This document shows positions 8,498 through 17,812 of a stretch of DNA of 64,000 nt, piece after piece. Each line of letters opens with the position of its first letter. The stretch's first letter is position 1. The notes under the pieces were generated by a model. It did not search any database. It saw only the letters and a program-made list of their open reading frames with translations, and was not told the DNA's origin. Source of the DNA: Citrobacter sp. On2M (GTDB lineage: Bacteria > Pseudomonadota > Gammaproteobacteria > Enterobacterales > Enterobacteriaceae); contig NZ_WPCV01000002.1 in NCBI RefSeq assembly GCF_018035235.1, positions 558,001 through 622,000 of the forward strand, in the 5' to 3' direction. A program made the translations under genes and the position numbers.

Positions 8498-8521
8498 GGG
8501 CACGCTTTGCGTGCCCGTTTT
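8498..8521 (+). terminator. Hairpin with T-run between fhuA and fhuC
   Basis: GGGCACGC (8498-8505) TTT GCGTGCCC (8509-8516) followed by GTTTT. It has the form of an intrinsic terminator but lies within the operon, so it probably reduces transcription into fhuCDB relative to fhuA. Confidence 0.7.
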
Positions 8522-8535
8522 ACAAGTTGGCTGCT

Positions 8536-9333
8536 ATGCAGGAAAACAGATCCCATCCCGACACCACCTTTGCGTTGCATAATGTCTCCTTTCGTGTGCC
8601 TGGCCGCACGCTTTTGCATCCTCTCTCTTTAACTTTTCCTGTGGGGAAAGTAACTGGCCTTATCGGCCACAACGGTTCCGGAAAATCGACGTTATTGAAA
8701 ATGCTGGGGCGCCATCAGCCGCCGTCGGAAGGTGAAATTCTGCTCGACGAACAGCCGCTGGAGAACTGGAGCAGTAAAGCGTTTGCCCGTAAGGTCGCCT
8801 ATCTGCCGCAACAGCTGCCGCAAGCGGAAGGAATGACGGTGCGGGAACTGGTGGCGATTGGGCGTTATCCGTGGCACGGGGCACTGGGACGTTTTGGTGT
8901 GGCTGACAGAGAGAAAGTAGAAGAAGCTATTTCGCTGGTCGGCTTAAAACCGCTGGCACATCGTCTGGTCGACAGCCTGTCCGGCGGGGAACGCCAGCGG
9001 GCGTGGATTGCGATGCTGGTGGCGCAGGACACCCGCTGCCTGCTGCTTGATGAACCGACTTCCGCGCTGGATATTGCCCATCAGGTTGATGTGCTTGCGC
9101 TGGTGCATCGCTTAAGTCAGCAGCGCGGGCTGACGGTGATTGCCGTACTGCATGATATCAACATGGCGGCTCGCTACTGCGATTATCTGGTGGCGCTGCG
9201 CGGTGGCGAAATGATTGCCCAAGGGTCGCCTGCTGAGCTGATGCGCAGTGAAACTCTGGAACAGATTTATGGTATCCCGATGGGCATTTTGCCACATCCG
9301 GCTGGTGCCGCACCCGTGAGTTTTGTCTATTAA
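8536..9333 (+). CDS. fhuC: Ferrichrome ABC transporter ATP-binding protein FhuC
   Basis: ATPase that powers FhuB for uptake of hydroxamate siderophores across the inner membrane. 265 aa from the ATG at 8536, the same length as E. coli; the open frame reaches back into fhuA, but that part is fhuA sequence in another frame. Walker A GHNGSGKST at 44-52, ABC signature LSGGERQR at 148-155, Walker B CLLLDEPT at 168-175, and the switch histidine in AVLHDINM. The stop codon shares its last base with the fhuD start, so translation is probably coupled. Confidence 0.97.
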   Translation: MQENRSHPDTTFALHNVSFRVPGRTLLHPLSLTFPVGKVTGLIGHNGSGKSTLLKMLGRHQPPSEGEILLDEQPLENWSSKAFARKVAYLPQQLPQAEGMTVRELVAIGRYPWHGALGRFGVADREKVEEAISLVGLKPLAHRLVDSLSGGERQRAWIAMLVAQDTRCLLLDEPTSALDIAHQVDVLALVHRLSQQRGLTVIAVLHDINMAARYCDYLVALRGGEMIAQGSPAELMRSETLEQIYGIPMGILPHPAGAAPVSFVY

Positions 9334-10223
9334 TGATTGAATTACATCATATTACCCGTCGGCGGCTGCTTGCGGCGATGGCGCTGTCGCCGCTGCTGTG
9401 GCGGATGAATACGGCACACGCTGCAGTGGTTGATACGCAACGCATTGTGGCGCTGGAATGGCTACCGGTAGAACTACTGCTGGCGCTGGGTATTACGCCG
9501 TATGGCATCGCGGATATCCCTAACTACAAGCTGTGGGTCAGTGAGCCCCCGTTGCCAGACTCGGTGATTGACGTTGGGCTACGCACGGAACCCAATCTCG
9601 AACTGCTGACCGAAATGAAACCCTCATTTCTGCTGTGGTCGGCAGGCTATGGTCCTTCTCCCGAAAAGCTGGCGCGAATTGCGCCTGGCCGGGGATTTAA
9701 CTTCAGTGACGGTAAAAAGCCGCTGGCCGTTGCGCGACGATCGCTGCAGGAAATGGCGCAATTGTTCAATCTGCAAGCCTCTGCTGAACGCCATCTGACC
9801 GAGTACGATCGTTTTATCGCCAGCCTGAAACCGCGCTTTATTCAACGTGGTGCGCGTCCCGTGCTGCTGACATCCTTGCTTGATTCGCGACATATGCTGG
9901 TGTTTGGTCCGAACAGTCTGTTCCAGGACGTGCTGGACGAATATGCGATCCCCAACGCCTGGCAGGGCGAGACAAACTTTTGGGGCAGTACTGCCGTGAG
10001 TATTGACCGTCTGGCAGCCTTTCAGGATGCCGATGTTTTGTGCTTTGACCACGGCAACGATCAAGAGATGGCTGTGCTGATGTCTACGCCGTTGTGGCAG
10101 GCAATGCCGTTTGTCCGCAGCGGACGTTTTCAGCGTGTACCTGCCGTCTGGTTCTATGGCGCCACACTCTCGGCGATGCATTTTGCCCGCATTCTGGATA
10201 ATGCGCTGGGAGGCAAAGCGTGA
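9333..10223 (+). CDS. fhuD: Periplasmic ferrichrome-binding protein FhuD
   Basis: Receives hydroxamate siderophores in the periplasm and passes them to FhuB. 296 aa, with a signal sequence holding a twin-arginine motif (TRRRLL at residues 8-13) before a hydrophobic stretch and AHA cleavage site near residue 30, as in E. coli FhuD. Class III binding-protein features: RIVALEWLPVELLLALG, the PNLELLTEMKPSF segment, GFNFSDGKKPL and the C-terminal VPAVWFYGATLSAMHF. Starts on the last base of fhuC and overlaps the fhuB GTG start by 4 bases. Confidence 0.96.
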   Translation: MIELHHITRRRLLAAMALSPLLWRMNTAHAAVVDTQRIVALEWLPVELLLALGITPYGIADIPNYKLWVSEPPLPDSVIDVGLRTEPNLELLTEMKPSFLLWSAGYGPSPEKLARIAPGRGFNFSDGKKPLAVARRSLQEMAQLFNLQASAERHLTEYDRFIASLKPRFIQRGARPVLLTSLLDSRHMLVFGPNSLFQDVLDEYAIPNAWQGETNFWGSTAVSIDRLAAFQDADVLCFDHGNDQEMAVLMSTPLWQAMPFVRSGRFQRVPAVWFYGATLSAMHFARILDNALGGKA

Positions 10224-12202
10224 GTAAACGAATTGCGCTTTTCCCGCCCCTTCTGCTGGCGATTCTGTTTGTGGCTGCCTGCTGGTTGACCTGGATGAAT
10301 TTTTCCGTTGCGTTGCCGCGCAGCCAGTGGCAGCAGGCTATCTGGTCACCAAACATCAATCTCATTGAGCAGATGGTTTTCCACTACAGTCTGCTGCCGA
10401 GGCTGGCGATTTCGCTGCTGGTCGGCGCCGGACTGGGGCTGGTTGGCGTCTTGTTTCAGCAGGTGCTGCGTAACCCGCTGGCAGAGCCAACCACGCTGGG
10501 CGTCGCGACCGGTGCGCAATTGGGCATTACCGTCACCACGCTATGGTCGATTCCTGGTGCCCTGACCACGCAATTTGCGGCGCTGGTGGGTGCATGTGTC
10601 GTTGGGGCGCTGGTGTTTGGCGTCGCCTGGGGCAAGCGTCTTTCCCCGGTGACGTTAATCCTTGCCGGGCTGGTGGTCAGCCTGTACTGCGGGGCGATTA
10701 ACCAGTTGATGGTTATCTTCCATCACGATCAACTGCAAAGCATGTTTTTATGGAGCAGCGGTACGTTAACCCAAACCGACTGGAGCGGCGTACAACGCCT
10801 GTGGCCGCAGTTGCTGGGCGGCGTGATGCTGACGCTGCTGTTACTGCGCCCAATGACGCTGATGGGACTGGATGACGGCGTAGCGCGTAACCTCGGTCTG
10901 GCGTTATCGCTGGCGCGCCTGGCGGCCTTGTCGCTGGCGATTGTTCTCAGCGCATTGCTGGTTAACGCCGTCGGGATTATCGGTTTTATTGGCCTGTTTG
11001 CGCCGCTGCTGGCGAAAATGCTTGGCGCGCGGCGTTTGCTGTCGCGTCTGATGTTGGCTCCGCTGATTGGGGCATTAATCCTCTGGCTCTCTGACCAAAT
11101 TATTCTGTGGCTGACCCGCGTATGGATGGAAGTTTCCACTGGTTCGGTGACGGCGCTGATTGGCGCGCCATTGTTGCTGTGGCTGTTGCCGCGCCTGAGG
11201 AGTATGAGCGCGCCGGATATGAATGCCGGCAACCGTATCGCCGCTGAGCGTCAGAATATACTGATGTTTGCGCTGGCGGGTGGGGCGATATTGCTGCTGA
11301 CCGTTATTGTGGCGCTCGCGTTTGGCCGTGATGCGCACGGCTGGACATGGGCCAGCGGCGCGATGCTGGATGAACTCATGCCCTGGCGCTGGCCACGTGT
11401 TCTGGCAGCGCTGATTGCCGGGGTGATGCTGGCGGTAGCTGGCTGTATTATTCAGCGTCTGACCGGAAACCCAATGGCCAGCCCGGAAGTATTAGGTATT
11501 AGCTCCGGGGCGGCATTTGGCGTGGTATTAATGTTATTTCTGGTCCCCGGAAATGCCTTTGGCTGGCTGATGCCGGCCGGGAGCCTCGGGGCGGCAGCCA
11601 CCTTGCTTATCATTATGATTGCCGCCGGGCGCGGGGGCTTTTCGCCGCACCGCATGTTGCTGGCAGGGATGGCGCTCAGCACGGCGTTTACAATGCTGCT
11701 GATGATGCTGCAGGCCAGCGGCGATCCGCGGATGGCGGGGGTGCTAACCTGGATCTCCGGCTCAACCTATAACGCGAGTGGCGAACAGGTGCTGCGCACC
11801 GGGATTGTAATGGTTATCCTGCTGGCGATGACGCCACTGTGTCGTCGTTGGCTGACGATATTACCGCTGGGCGGCGATACGGCGCGGGCGGTGGGGATGG
11901 CGATCACGCCGTCGCGCGTAGGGTTACTGCTGTTGGCTGCGGGGCTGACGGCAACCGCAACCATGACGATTGGACCGTTGAGTTTTGTCGGGTTAATGGC
12001 GCCGCATATTGCTCGTATGATGGGCTTTCGCCGGGCGATGCCGCATATGCTGATTTCGGCGCTGGCGGGCGGCGTGTTGCTGGTCTTTGCTGACTGGTGT
12101 GGGCGAATGGTGCTGTTTCCGTATCAGATCCCGGCGGGGTTACTGTCGACGTTTATTGGCGCGCCGTACTTTATCTATCTGCTGAGAAAGCAGAGCCGGT
12201 AA
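10220..12202 (+). CDS. fhuB: Ferrichrome ABC transporter permease FhuB
   Basis: Inner-membrane permease made of two fused FecCD-type halves (about residues 1-330 and 331-660), each with roughly ten membrane helices. The duplicated conserved blocks can be seen: LGVATGAQLG with GFIGLFAPLLAKMLG in the first half, and LGISSGAAFG with SFVGLMAPHIARMMG in the second; the glycine-rich segments contact FhuC. GTG start at 10220 overlapping the fhuD stop by 4 bases; 660 aa as in E. coli. Last gene of the operon, ending in a strong hairpin. Confidence 0.96.
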   Translation: MSKRIALFPPLLLAILFVAACWLTWMNFSVALPRSQWQQAIWSPNINLIEQMVFHYSLLPRLAISLLVGAGLGLVGVLFQQVLRNPLAEPTTLGVATGAQLGITVTTLWSIPGALTTQFAALVGACVVGALVFGVAWGKRLSPVTLILAGLVVSLYCGAINQLMVIFHHDQLQSMFLWSSGTLTQTDWSGVQRLWPQLLGGVMLTLLLLRPMTLMGLDDGVARNLGLALSLARLAALSLAIVLSALLVNAVGIIGFIGLFAPLLAKMLGARRLLSRLMLAPLIGALILWLSDQIILWLTRVWMEVSTGSVTALIGAPLLLWLLPRLRSMSAPDMNAGNRIAAERQNILMFALAGGAILLLTVIVALAFGRDAHGWTWASGAMLDELMPWRWPRVLAALIAGVMLAVAGCIIQRLTGNPMASPEVLGISSGAAFGVVLMLFLVPGNAFGWLMPAGSLGAAATLLIIMIAAGRGGFSPHRMLLAGMALSTAFTMLLMMLQASGDPRMAGVLTWISGSTYNASGEQVLRTGIVMVILLAMTPLCRRWLTILPLGGDTARAVGMAITPSRVGLLLLAAGLTATATMTIGPLSFVGLMAPHIARMMGFRRAMPHMLISALAGGVLLVFADWCGRMVLFPYQIPAGLLSTFIGAPYFIYLLRKQSR

Positions 12203-12208
12203 TGTAAA

Positions 12209-12232
12209 CGCCTCGCCTTTACAGGCGAGGCG
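12209..12232. terminator. Convergent terminator hairpin between fhuB and hemL
   Basis: Perfect 10-bp stem CGCCTCGCCT / AGGCGAGGCG with a 4-base loop, placed between the ends of two convergent genes. T-runs are weak on both strands, but position and stem strength support a shared terminator. Confidence 0.7.
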
Positions 12233-12238
12233 AATGGA

Positions 12239-13519
12239 TCACAACTTTGCAAATACCCGACGCGCGGCGTCGATGGTGTTATTGATATCGTCTTCGCTGT
12301 GCGCCACGGACATAAAGCCCGCTTCGAAGGCGGACGGCGCCAGATAAACACCTTCATCCAACATCATATGGAAGAAACGCTTGAAGCGTTCAACATCGCA
12401 CGCCATTACGTCCTGATAGCAGGTCACGGTTTCGGCATCGGTGAAGAAAATCCCGAACATCCCACCCACATGGTTAACCACCAGCGGAATGTTTGCTTCC
12501 TCGGCGGCTTCCAGTAGACCTTCCGCCAGACGTGTCGTCAGTTCGTTCAGCGTTTCATGAATACCCGGTTGGGCTACTTCGGTCAGACAGGCAAAACCTG
12601 CCGCCATCGCAATCGGGTTACCGGAAAGCGTACCCGCCTGGTAAACTGGTCCGGTCGGTGCCAGTGCGTCCATCACATCGCGACGGCCGCCGAATGCGCC
12701 AACGGGCATGCCGCCACCGATGATTTTACCCAGGCAGGTGAGATCCGGCACGACACCGTAATAATCCTGCGCACCGGCCAGCGCTACGCGGAAACCGGTC
12801 ATCACTTCATCGATAATCAACAGCGCACCGAACTCATCGCACAGTGCACGCAGGCCCGGCAGGAATTCCGGCAGCGGCGGGATACAGTTCATGTTGCCTG
12901 CGACTGGCTCAACGATGATGCAGGCGATCTCCTGCGGATATTGTTCAAATGCTGCACGTACTGAAACGAGATCGTTATAAGTGCAGGTCAGGGTGTGTTT
13001 CGCGAAATCAGCCGGAACGCCTGGAGAATTCGGCTGACCCAGCGTTAACGCGCCGGAACCGGCTTTGACCAGCAGGCAATCGGCATGACCGTGGTAGCAG
13101 CCTTCAAATTTGATGATCTTATCGCGGCCGGTGAAACCGCGCGCCAGGCGGATGGCGCTCATTGTCGCTTCCGTACCGGAGTTCACCATACGCACCATGT
13201 CCATGGTCGGCACGAGTTCAGTGACCAGCTCCGCCATTTTCACTTCCATCTCGGTTGGTGCGCCGAAGCTTAAACCGCGCTCTGCGGCTTCAATCACCGC
13301 ATTACGGATTGCCGGATGGTTATGACCCAGTACCATCGGTCCCCAGGATCCGACGTAATCGATATAGGCTTTACCATCGACATCGTACAGATACGCGCCG
13401 TCGGCTTTTTCAATAAACAACGGAGTGCCACCCACGCCGGTAAAGGCACGAACGGGGGAGTTAACACCGCCGGGGATAAGTTCGCGTGCTGCGTTGTAGA
13501 GGTTTTCAGACTTACTCAT
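12239..13519 (-). CDS. hemL: Glutamate-1-semialdehyde 2,1-aminomutase
   Basis: PLP enzyme that turns glutamate-1-semialdehyde into 5-aminolevulinate, the committed precursor of heme in the C5 pathway. 426 aa, the standard length. Family blocks: [11 protein letters not shown] near the N-terminus, [52 protein letters not shown] with the PLP-contacting aspartate, and [17 protein letters not shown] with the Schiff-base lysine near residue 265. Alone on the minus strand. Its upstream region (13520-13687) is shared with divergent clcA. The Salmonella stf fimbrial cluster that sits between fhuB and hemL is absent. Confidence 0.97.
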   Translation of the reverse strand: MSKSENLYNAARELIPGGVNSPVRAFTGVGGTPLFIEKADGAYLYDVDGKAYIDYVGSWGPMVLGHNHPAIRNAVIEAAERGLSFGAPTEMEVKMAELVTELVPTMDMVRMVNSGTEATMSAIRLARGFTGRDKIIKFEGCYHGHADCLLVKAGSGALTLGQPNSPGVPADFAKHTLTCTYNDLVSVRAAFEQYPQEIACIIVEPVAGNMNCIPPLPEFLPGLRALCDEFGALLIIDEVMTGFRVALAGAQDYYGVVPDLTCLGKIIGGGMPVGAFGGRRDVMDALAPTGPVYQAGTLSGNPIAMAAGFACLTEVAQPGIHETLNELTTRLAEGLLEAAEEANIPLVVNHVGGMFGIFFTDAETVTCYQDVMACDVERFKRFFHMMLDEGVYLAPSAFEAGFMSVAHSEDDINNTIDAARRVFAKL

Positions 13520-13687
13520 GGATGGGGTCCTGGTTCGTAGAAAAAGTGAATGCGGGCTATTCTAGTTATTCAGCGAAGGTTATGAAAGTTTTACGCATTT
13601 GAAACAATGCGATTTGCAGGGGATTTTCGTGAAATGTGCGAGTAGAATGCCGATTTCGTATTTGTATTACCAATTAATGATCATCTG

Positions 13688-15109
13688 ATGAAGACAGACA
13701 CTCCCTCTTTTGAAGCACAGCAAATTGTGCGTTTACGCCGTAGGGATCAAATCCGTCGACTCCTGGAACGAGACAAAACGCCGTTGGCGATCCTGTTGAT
13801 GGCAGCGGTAGTTGGTACCGTAACAGGGTTGGTTGGCGTGGCATTTGAGAAAGCGGTGACTTGGGTACAGAATCAACGCATTGGCGCGCTGGTTCAGGTT
13901 GCCGACCATGCCGTTCTGGTGTGGCCTCTGGCGTTTATTCTCTCTGCATTGCTGGCGATGGTCGGCTACTTTCTGGTGCGTAAATTTGCCCCGGAAGCGG
14001 GCGGCTCAGGGATACCAGAGATTGAAGGCGCGCTGGAAGAGCTGCGGCCTGTGCGCTGGTGGCGCGTACTGCCGGTGAAATTTTTCGGCGGTATGGGTAC
14101 GCTGGGTGCCGGTATGGTGCTCGGACGTGAAGGACCGACCGTACAGATTGGCGGTAATATTGGGCGCATGGTGCTGGATATTTTCCGCATGCGCAGCGCT
14201 GAGGCGCGGCATACTCTGCTGGCGACCGGCGCGGCTGCGGGGCTTTCGGCGGCGTTTAACGCTCCGCTGGCGGGGATCCTGTTCATTATTGAAGAGATGC
14301 GCCCGCAGTTTCGCTATAGCCTTGTGTCGATCAAAGCCGTGTTTACCGGCGTCATCATGTCGAGCATTGTGTTTCGTGTTTTCAACGGCGAGGCCCCGCT
14401 CATTGAGGTTGGTAAACTCTCCAATGCGCCAGTGAACACGCTGTGGTTGTATCTGGTCCTGGGGATTATTTTTGGCTGTGTCGGACCGTTGTTCAACACC
14501 ATGGTGTTGCGGACTCAGGATATGTTCCAGCGTTTCCACGGCGGCGATCTCAAAAAATGGGTGCTGATGGGCGGTGCGATCGGCGGTCTGTGCGGGATCC
14601 TTGGCTTAATTACGCCTGAAGCGGCTGGTGGCGGGTTTAACCTGATACCTATCGCTGCGGCAGGGAATTTCAGCGTTGGTTTACTGCTGTTTATCTTTAT
14701 TGCCCGCGTCATTACCACGTTGCTGTGCTTCTCGTCCGGCGCGCCAGGCGGGATATTTGCCCCGATGTTGGCATTAGGCACGTTACTTGGCACCGCGTTC
14801 GGTATGGCGGCAGCGGCCTCGTTTCCCCATTATCATCTGGAGGCCGGAACCTTTGCCATTGCCGGTATGGGGGCATTGTTGGCGGCCTCGGTGCGCGCGC
14901 CGTTAACGGGCATTATACTGGTACTGGAAATGACCGATAACTATCAGCTCATTTTGCCAATGATTATTACCTGTCTTGGCGCAACACTATTAGCCCAATT
15001 TATGGGCGGGAAGCCGCTATACTCGACAATCCTTGCCCGTACGCTGGCGAAACAGGAAGCGGAGCAGGCGGCAAAAAGCCAGAGTGCCGCCACGGGCGAG
15101 AATACTTGA
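13688..15109 (+). CDS. clcA: H+/Cl- exchange transporter ClcA
   Basis: Inner-membrane 2 Cl-/1 H+ antiporter that helps cells survive extreme acid. 473 aa as in E. coli. The chloride-path motifs are present in order: [11 protein letters not shown] (near residue 107), [14 protein letters not shown] with the gating glutamate (E148 in E. coli numbering), and [16 protein letters not shown] with the conserved phenylalanine, plus the C-terminal [10 protein letters not shown] with the central tyrosine. Divergent from hemL. It is upstream of erpA on the same strand, with an 81-base gap. Confidence 0.96.
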   Translation: MKTDTPSFEAQQIVRLRRRDQIRRLLERDKTPLAILLMAAVVGTVTGLVGVAFEKAVTWVQNQRIGALVQVADHAVLVWPLAFILSALLAMVGYFLVRKFAPEAGGSGIPEIEGALEELRPVRWWRVLPVKFFGGMGTLGAGMVLGREGPTVQIGGNIGRMVLDIFRMRSAEARHTLLATGAAAGLSAAFNAPLAGILFIIEEMRPQFRYSLVSIKAVFTGVIMSSIVFRVFNGEAPLIEVGKLSNAPVNTLWLYLVLGIIFGCVGPLFNTMVLRTQDMFQRFHGGDLKKWVLMGGAIGGLCGILGLITPEAAGGGFNLIPIAAAGNFSVGLLLFIFIARVITTLLCFSSGAPGGIFAPMLALGTLLGTAFGMAAAASFPHYHLEAGTFAIAGMGALLAASVRAPLTGIILVLEMTDNYQLILPMIITCLGATLLAQFMGGKPLYSTILARTLAKQEAEQAAKSQSAATGENT

Positions 15110-15144
15110 ACGAAATACCAGGGTATTAGATAATGGCCCAAAAT

Positions 15145-15166
15145 ATTGGGTTGAAATTTACCCAAT
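15145..15166 (+). other. Leader hairpin upstream of erpA
   Basis: ATTGGGT (15145-15151), loop of 8, ACCCAAT (15160-15166): a perfect 7-bp stem 24 bases before the erpA ATG. Function not known to me; it could be an RNA structure or an operator. Confidence 0.4.
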
Positions 15167-15190
15167 TGCCGATGTCGTTTGGAGCAAAAT

Positions 15191-15535
15191 ATGAGTGATG
15201 ACGTAGCGCTGCCACTGCAATTTACTGAAGCAGCAGCCAATAAAGTAAAAAGCCTGATCGCTGACGAAGATAACCCGAATCTGAAATTACGCGTGTATAT
15301 CACTGGCGGTGGTTGCAGCGGTTTCCAGTACGGTTTCACCTTTGACGATCAGGTAAACGATGGTGATATGACCATTGAGAAACAAGGTGTTGGTCTGGTC
15401 GTTGACCCAATGAGCCTGCAATATCTGGTGGGCGGCGCGGTTGACTATACCGAAGGCCTGGAAGGTTCCCGCTTCGTTGTGACTAACCCGAATGCGAAAA
15501 GCACCTGCGGGTGTGGTTCTTCTTTCAGCATTTAA
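15191..15535 (+). CDS. erpA: Iron-sulfur cluster insertion protein ErpA
   Basis: A-type carrier that hands Fe-S clusters to apoproteins such as IspG. 114 aa from the ATG at 15191; an earlier in-frame ATG at 15179 would add four residues and lacks a good ribosome site, whereas GGAG at 15181-15184 fits the chosen start. The three cluster cysteines are seen: C42 in [10 protein letters not shown] and the pair in [11 protein letters not shown] at the end. A hairpin lies just upstream in the leader (15145-15166). Confidence 0.97.
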   Translation: MSDDVALPLQFTEAAANKVKSLIADEDNPNLKLRVYITGGGCSGFQYGFTFDDQVNDGDMTIEKQGVGLVVDPMSLQYLVGGAVDYTEGLEGSRFVVTNPNAKSTCGCGSSFSI

Positions 15536-15548
15536 GTATGCGAGAATG

Positions 15549-15579
15549 AAAAAGCCGTGTTAATGACACGGCTTTTTGC
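15549..15579. terminator. Bidirectional terminator between erpA and yadS
   Basis: AAAAAGCCGTGT TAATG ACACGGCTTTTT: a 12-bp stem with A-run before and T-run after, so it can work for both convergent genes. Confidence 0.9.
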
Positions 15580-16202
15580 TATCTGCTGTTATCATCCAGC
15601 GCAAACGTGGGTAATTTCAAATGCCAGCGAATAGCGGCGAGCCGAATTAGCAGGGTGACAACCATTCCCATCATACTGGCGTTTTCCAGCGAAACATTAA
15701 AAGTATAAAACGCCGTCGCATGCACGATCCCGCCGATAATACACGCGGTGGCGTAGATTTCGGTGCGCAAAATCATCGGAACTTCACGTGCTAACACGTC
15801 GCGAATGATCCCGCCGCCGACGCCGGTAATCACTCCCATACAAATCGCCACTAACGGCCCGGTTCCGGCGAGAAACGCTTTATTTACACCAATACCTACA
15901 AACACCGCCAGGCCAACGGCATCGAGTACCGGAAGGATCCACTTAGGTATTCGTCTGGGCTGGCGTACCAGTACGATCGTCAGCATGCTGGTGATCATCG
16001 CCACGACCAGATCGGTCGGATCCTTAACCCAAAAAACTGGCCCATTATCCAGCGCCATATCGCGGATTGTACCGCCGCCAACGGCGGTAACCACGCCAAG
16101 CACCAGGACACCAAACGGGTCCATACGTAATTTTCCGGCCAGTAATACGCCAGAGATAGCAAATACCGCAGTGCCTACAATATCAAGCCAATAGACGAGC
16201 AT
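15579..16202 (-). CDS. yadS: TRIC-type membrane channel family protein YadS
   Basis: Integral inner-membrane protein of 207 aa, UPF0126/TRIC family, related to trimeric intracellular cation channels; physiological role in enterics is unclear. It consists of two similar halves of three helices, each with a glycine-rich kink motif: GGGTIRD at residues 42-48 and GGGIIRD at 128-134. Nearly identical to E. coli YadS as I remember it. Follows btuF on the minus strand with a 35-base gap, so it may be co-transcribed with mtn-btuF. Confidence 0.93.
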   Translation of the reverse strand: MLVYWLDIVGTAVFAISGVLLAGKLRMDPFGVLVLGVVTAVGGGTIRDMALDNGPVFWVKDPTDLVVAMITSMLTIVLVRQPRRIPKWILPVLDAVGLAVFVGIGVNKAFLAGTGPLVAICMGVITGVGGGIIRDVLAREVPMILRTEIYATACIIGGIVHATAFYTFNVSLENASMMGMVVTLLIRLAAIRWHLKLPTFALDDNSR

Positions 16203-16237
16203 TGTCGAATCCCCACTGATAGCCCGACAGGCAGGCT

Positions 16238-17038
16238 CTATTTCACTTGTGAAAGCGCATTACAGAGTTGTTTTGCGGCGAGGATAATACGCGGGCTCGC
16301 GCGTTCGAACCAGTCACTATTCAGCGTAATAACGGGAATTTTTAGCTGGTTTCCCCAGTATTGCTCAATTTTCAGAGTTTCGCCCGGACCTCCGGTTGCA
16401 ACAATTGCCTGAGGGGCGCGTGCCAGGACCTGCTCGCGACTAACCTGTGGCCAGGGAACCCGGCTGCCGGCAAAGATGTTTTCTCCGCCGCATACCTCAA
16501 GAACCTCGTGCTGAATGGAGCCTTTTCCACTGGTAAACAGAGGATTTGCGCCAAACTGGAGAAACACCCGTTTTTTGGGTTTGTTGCCATACTGAGATTT
16601 TAGTAAAGCATAATCATCAAGCAGGGTTTGCGCCGCCTGTTTGGCCTGCTCAGGATTAGGGCTCCACGCTGCCAGCTGGCGGAGCGCATCAGCGACTTGC
16701 TCAATGGTAACGGCATCCACCCAGATGACCTTAATTCCCAGGGCGGTCAATTGATTCACCTGGCGTTCAGCATTGCCCCCGCGCCAGGCGACGACTAAAT
16801 CCGGTTTGAGCGCCACAATGCGTTCAAGATTCATGCCTTGCCAGGTTGATACCTCTTCGATATTTTTCGCTTCGGGCGGATAGTTCGAGTAGCTGCTGAC
16901 GCCTACGGGCGTAATGCCAGCGGCAAAGGCAAGTTCGGTATTGGCAGGAGAAAGCGTCACAACACGCGGCGCGGCGTAAAGGAACGCCGGGAGAGTGAAA
17001 AGCAGGGCGACCAGCGCCCTGGAGAATGATTTAGCCAT
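16238..17038 (-). CDS. btuF: Periplasmic vitamin B12-binding protein BtuF
   Basis: Binds cobalamin in the periplasm for the BtuCD transporter. 266 aa from the ATG at 17038 (MAKSFSRAL), the E. coli length; an upstream in-frame ATG would add nine residues inside mtn. Signal peptide ends near FLYA before [19 protein letters not shown]. Class III binding-protein features: [54 protein letters not shown] and [21 protein letters not shown]. Its start overlaps the mtn stop by 8 bases, so it is translated from the same message as mtn. Confidence 0.96.
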   Translation of the reverse strand: MAKSFSRALVALLFTLPAFLYAAPRVVTLSPANTELAFAAGITPVGVSSYSNYPPEAKNIEEVSTWQGMNLERIVALKPDLVVAWRGGNAERQVNQLTALGIKVIWVDAVTIEQVADALRQLAAWSPNPEQAKQAAQTLLDDYALLKSQYGNKPKKRVFLQFGANPLFTSGKGSIQHEVLEVCGGENIFAGSRVPWPQVSREQVLARAPQAIVATGGPGETLKIEQYWGNQLKIPVITLNSDWFERASPRIILAAKQLCNALSQVK

Positions 17039-17729
17039 GCGCCAGTTTCTGCACCAGCGTTTCAACCATCAGGCTTGACTGTTTGGCGGCAACCACCAGG
17101 AACTCGTCAAAGCTAAGGTGGGACTGCTGATCGGCGACGTCAGAGATGGCGCGAACCACGACAAACGGCACGTTAAAGTTGTGGCAAACGTGCGCAATTG
17201 CAGTGGCTTCCATTTCTACTGCAATGGCCTGCGGGAAGTTATGCTGAATTTTTGCCAGACCAACAGAACCGTTAATGAAGGCGTCACCGCTGACGATAAG
17301 ACCACGAACGGCGTTCAGGTTGAGTTCTGCGATGCAGGATTCCGCCGCAGCGATAAGTGCGGGATCGGCTTTAAAACCTGCCGGGCAACCCGGGAGCTGA
17401 CCAAATTCATAGCCAAAGGCGGTGACGTCAGCGTCGTGATAACGCGCTTCGTCAGAAACCACAATATCACCAACTTTCAGCGTAGAGGCCAGGCCGCCCG
17501 CGGAACCGGTATTAATGATGGCATCTGGTTTGCAGCGTTCGAGCAGTAGCGTTGCGCCCAGCGCCGCAGCCACTTTACCGATACCCGATTTCAGTAGCGC
17601 AACCTCAGTACCGTTCAGTTGGCCGGTATAAATTTCACAACCGCCGAGAGCGATGGTCTGACGGTTTTCGATTTTGTCACGCAGCAGCGTAACTTCTTCT
17701 TCCATTGCACCAATGATGCCGATTTTCAT
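17031..17729 (-). CDS. mtn: 5'-methylthioadenosine/S-adenosylhomocysteine nucleosidase
   Basis: Cleaves adenine from methylthioadenosine, S-adenosylhomocysteine and 5'-deoxyadenosine; gives S-ribosylhomocysteine, the precursor of autoinducer-2. 232 aa, same as E. coli. Seen: [13 protein letters not shown] with catalytic Glu12, the NTGSAGGL phosphorylase-fold motif, [12 protein letters not shown] (ribose-binding Glu174 region) and [10 protein letters not shown] with the catalytic aspartate (Asp197 in E. coli). Divergent from dgt with a short shared promoter region (17730-17812). Confidence 0.97.
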   Translation of the reverse strand: MKIGIIGAMEEEVTLLRDKIENRQTIALGGCEIYTGQLNGTEVALLKSGIGKVAAALGATLLLERCKPDAIINTGSAGGLASTLKVGDIVVSDEARYHDADVTAFGYEFGQLPGCPAGFKADPALIAAAESCIAELNLNAVRGLIVSGDAFINGSVGLAKIQHNFPQAIAVEMEATAIAHVCHNFNVPFVVVRAISDVADQQSHLSFDEFLVVAAKQSSLMVETLVQKLAHG

Positions 17730-17812
17730 AGATTTACTCGCGATAAGCCAGATTTGAGGGCATAGTCTATCATGCGCTTAAGGGGTAGCGCATTTCTCAG
17801 GCGGGAGAGGAT

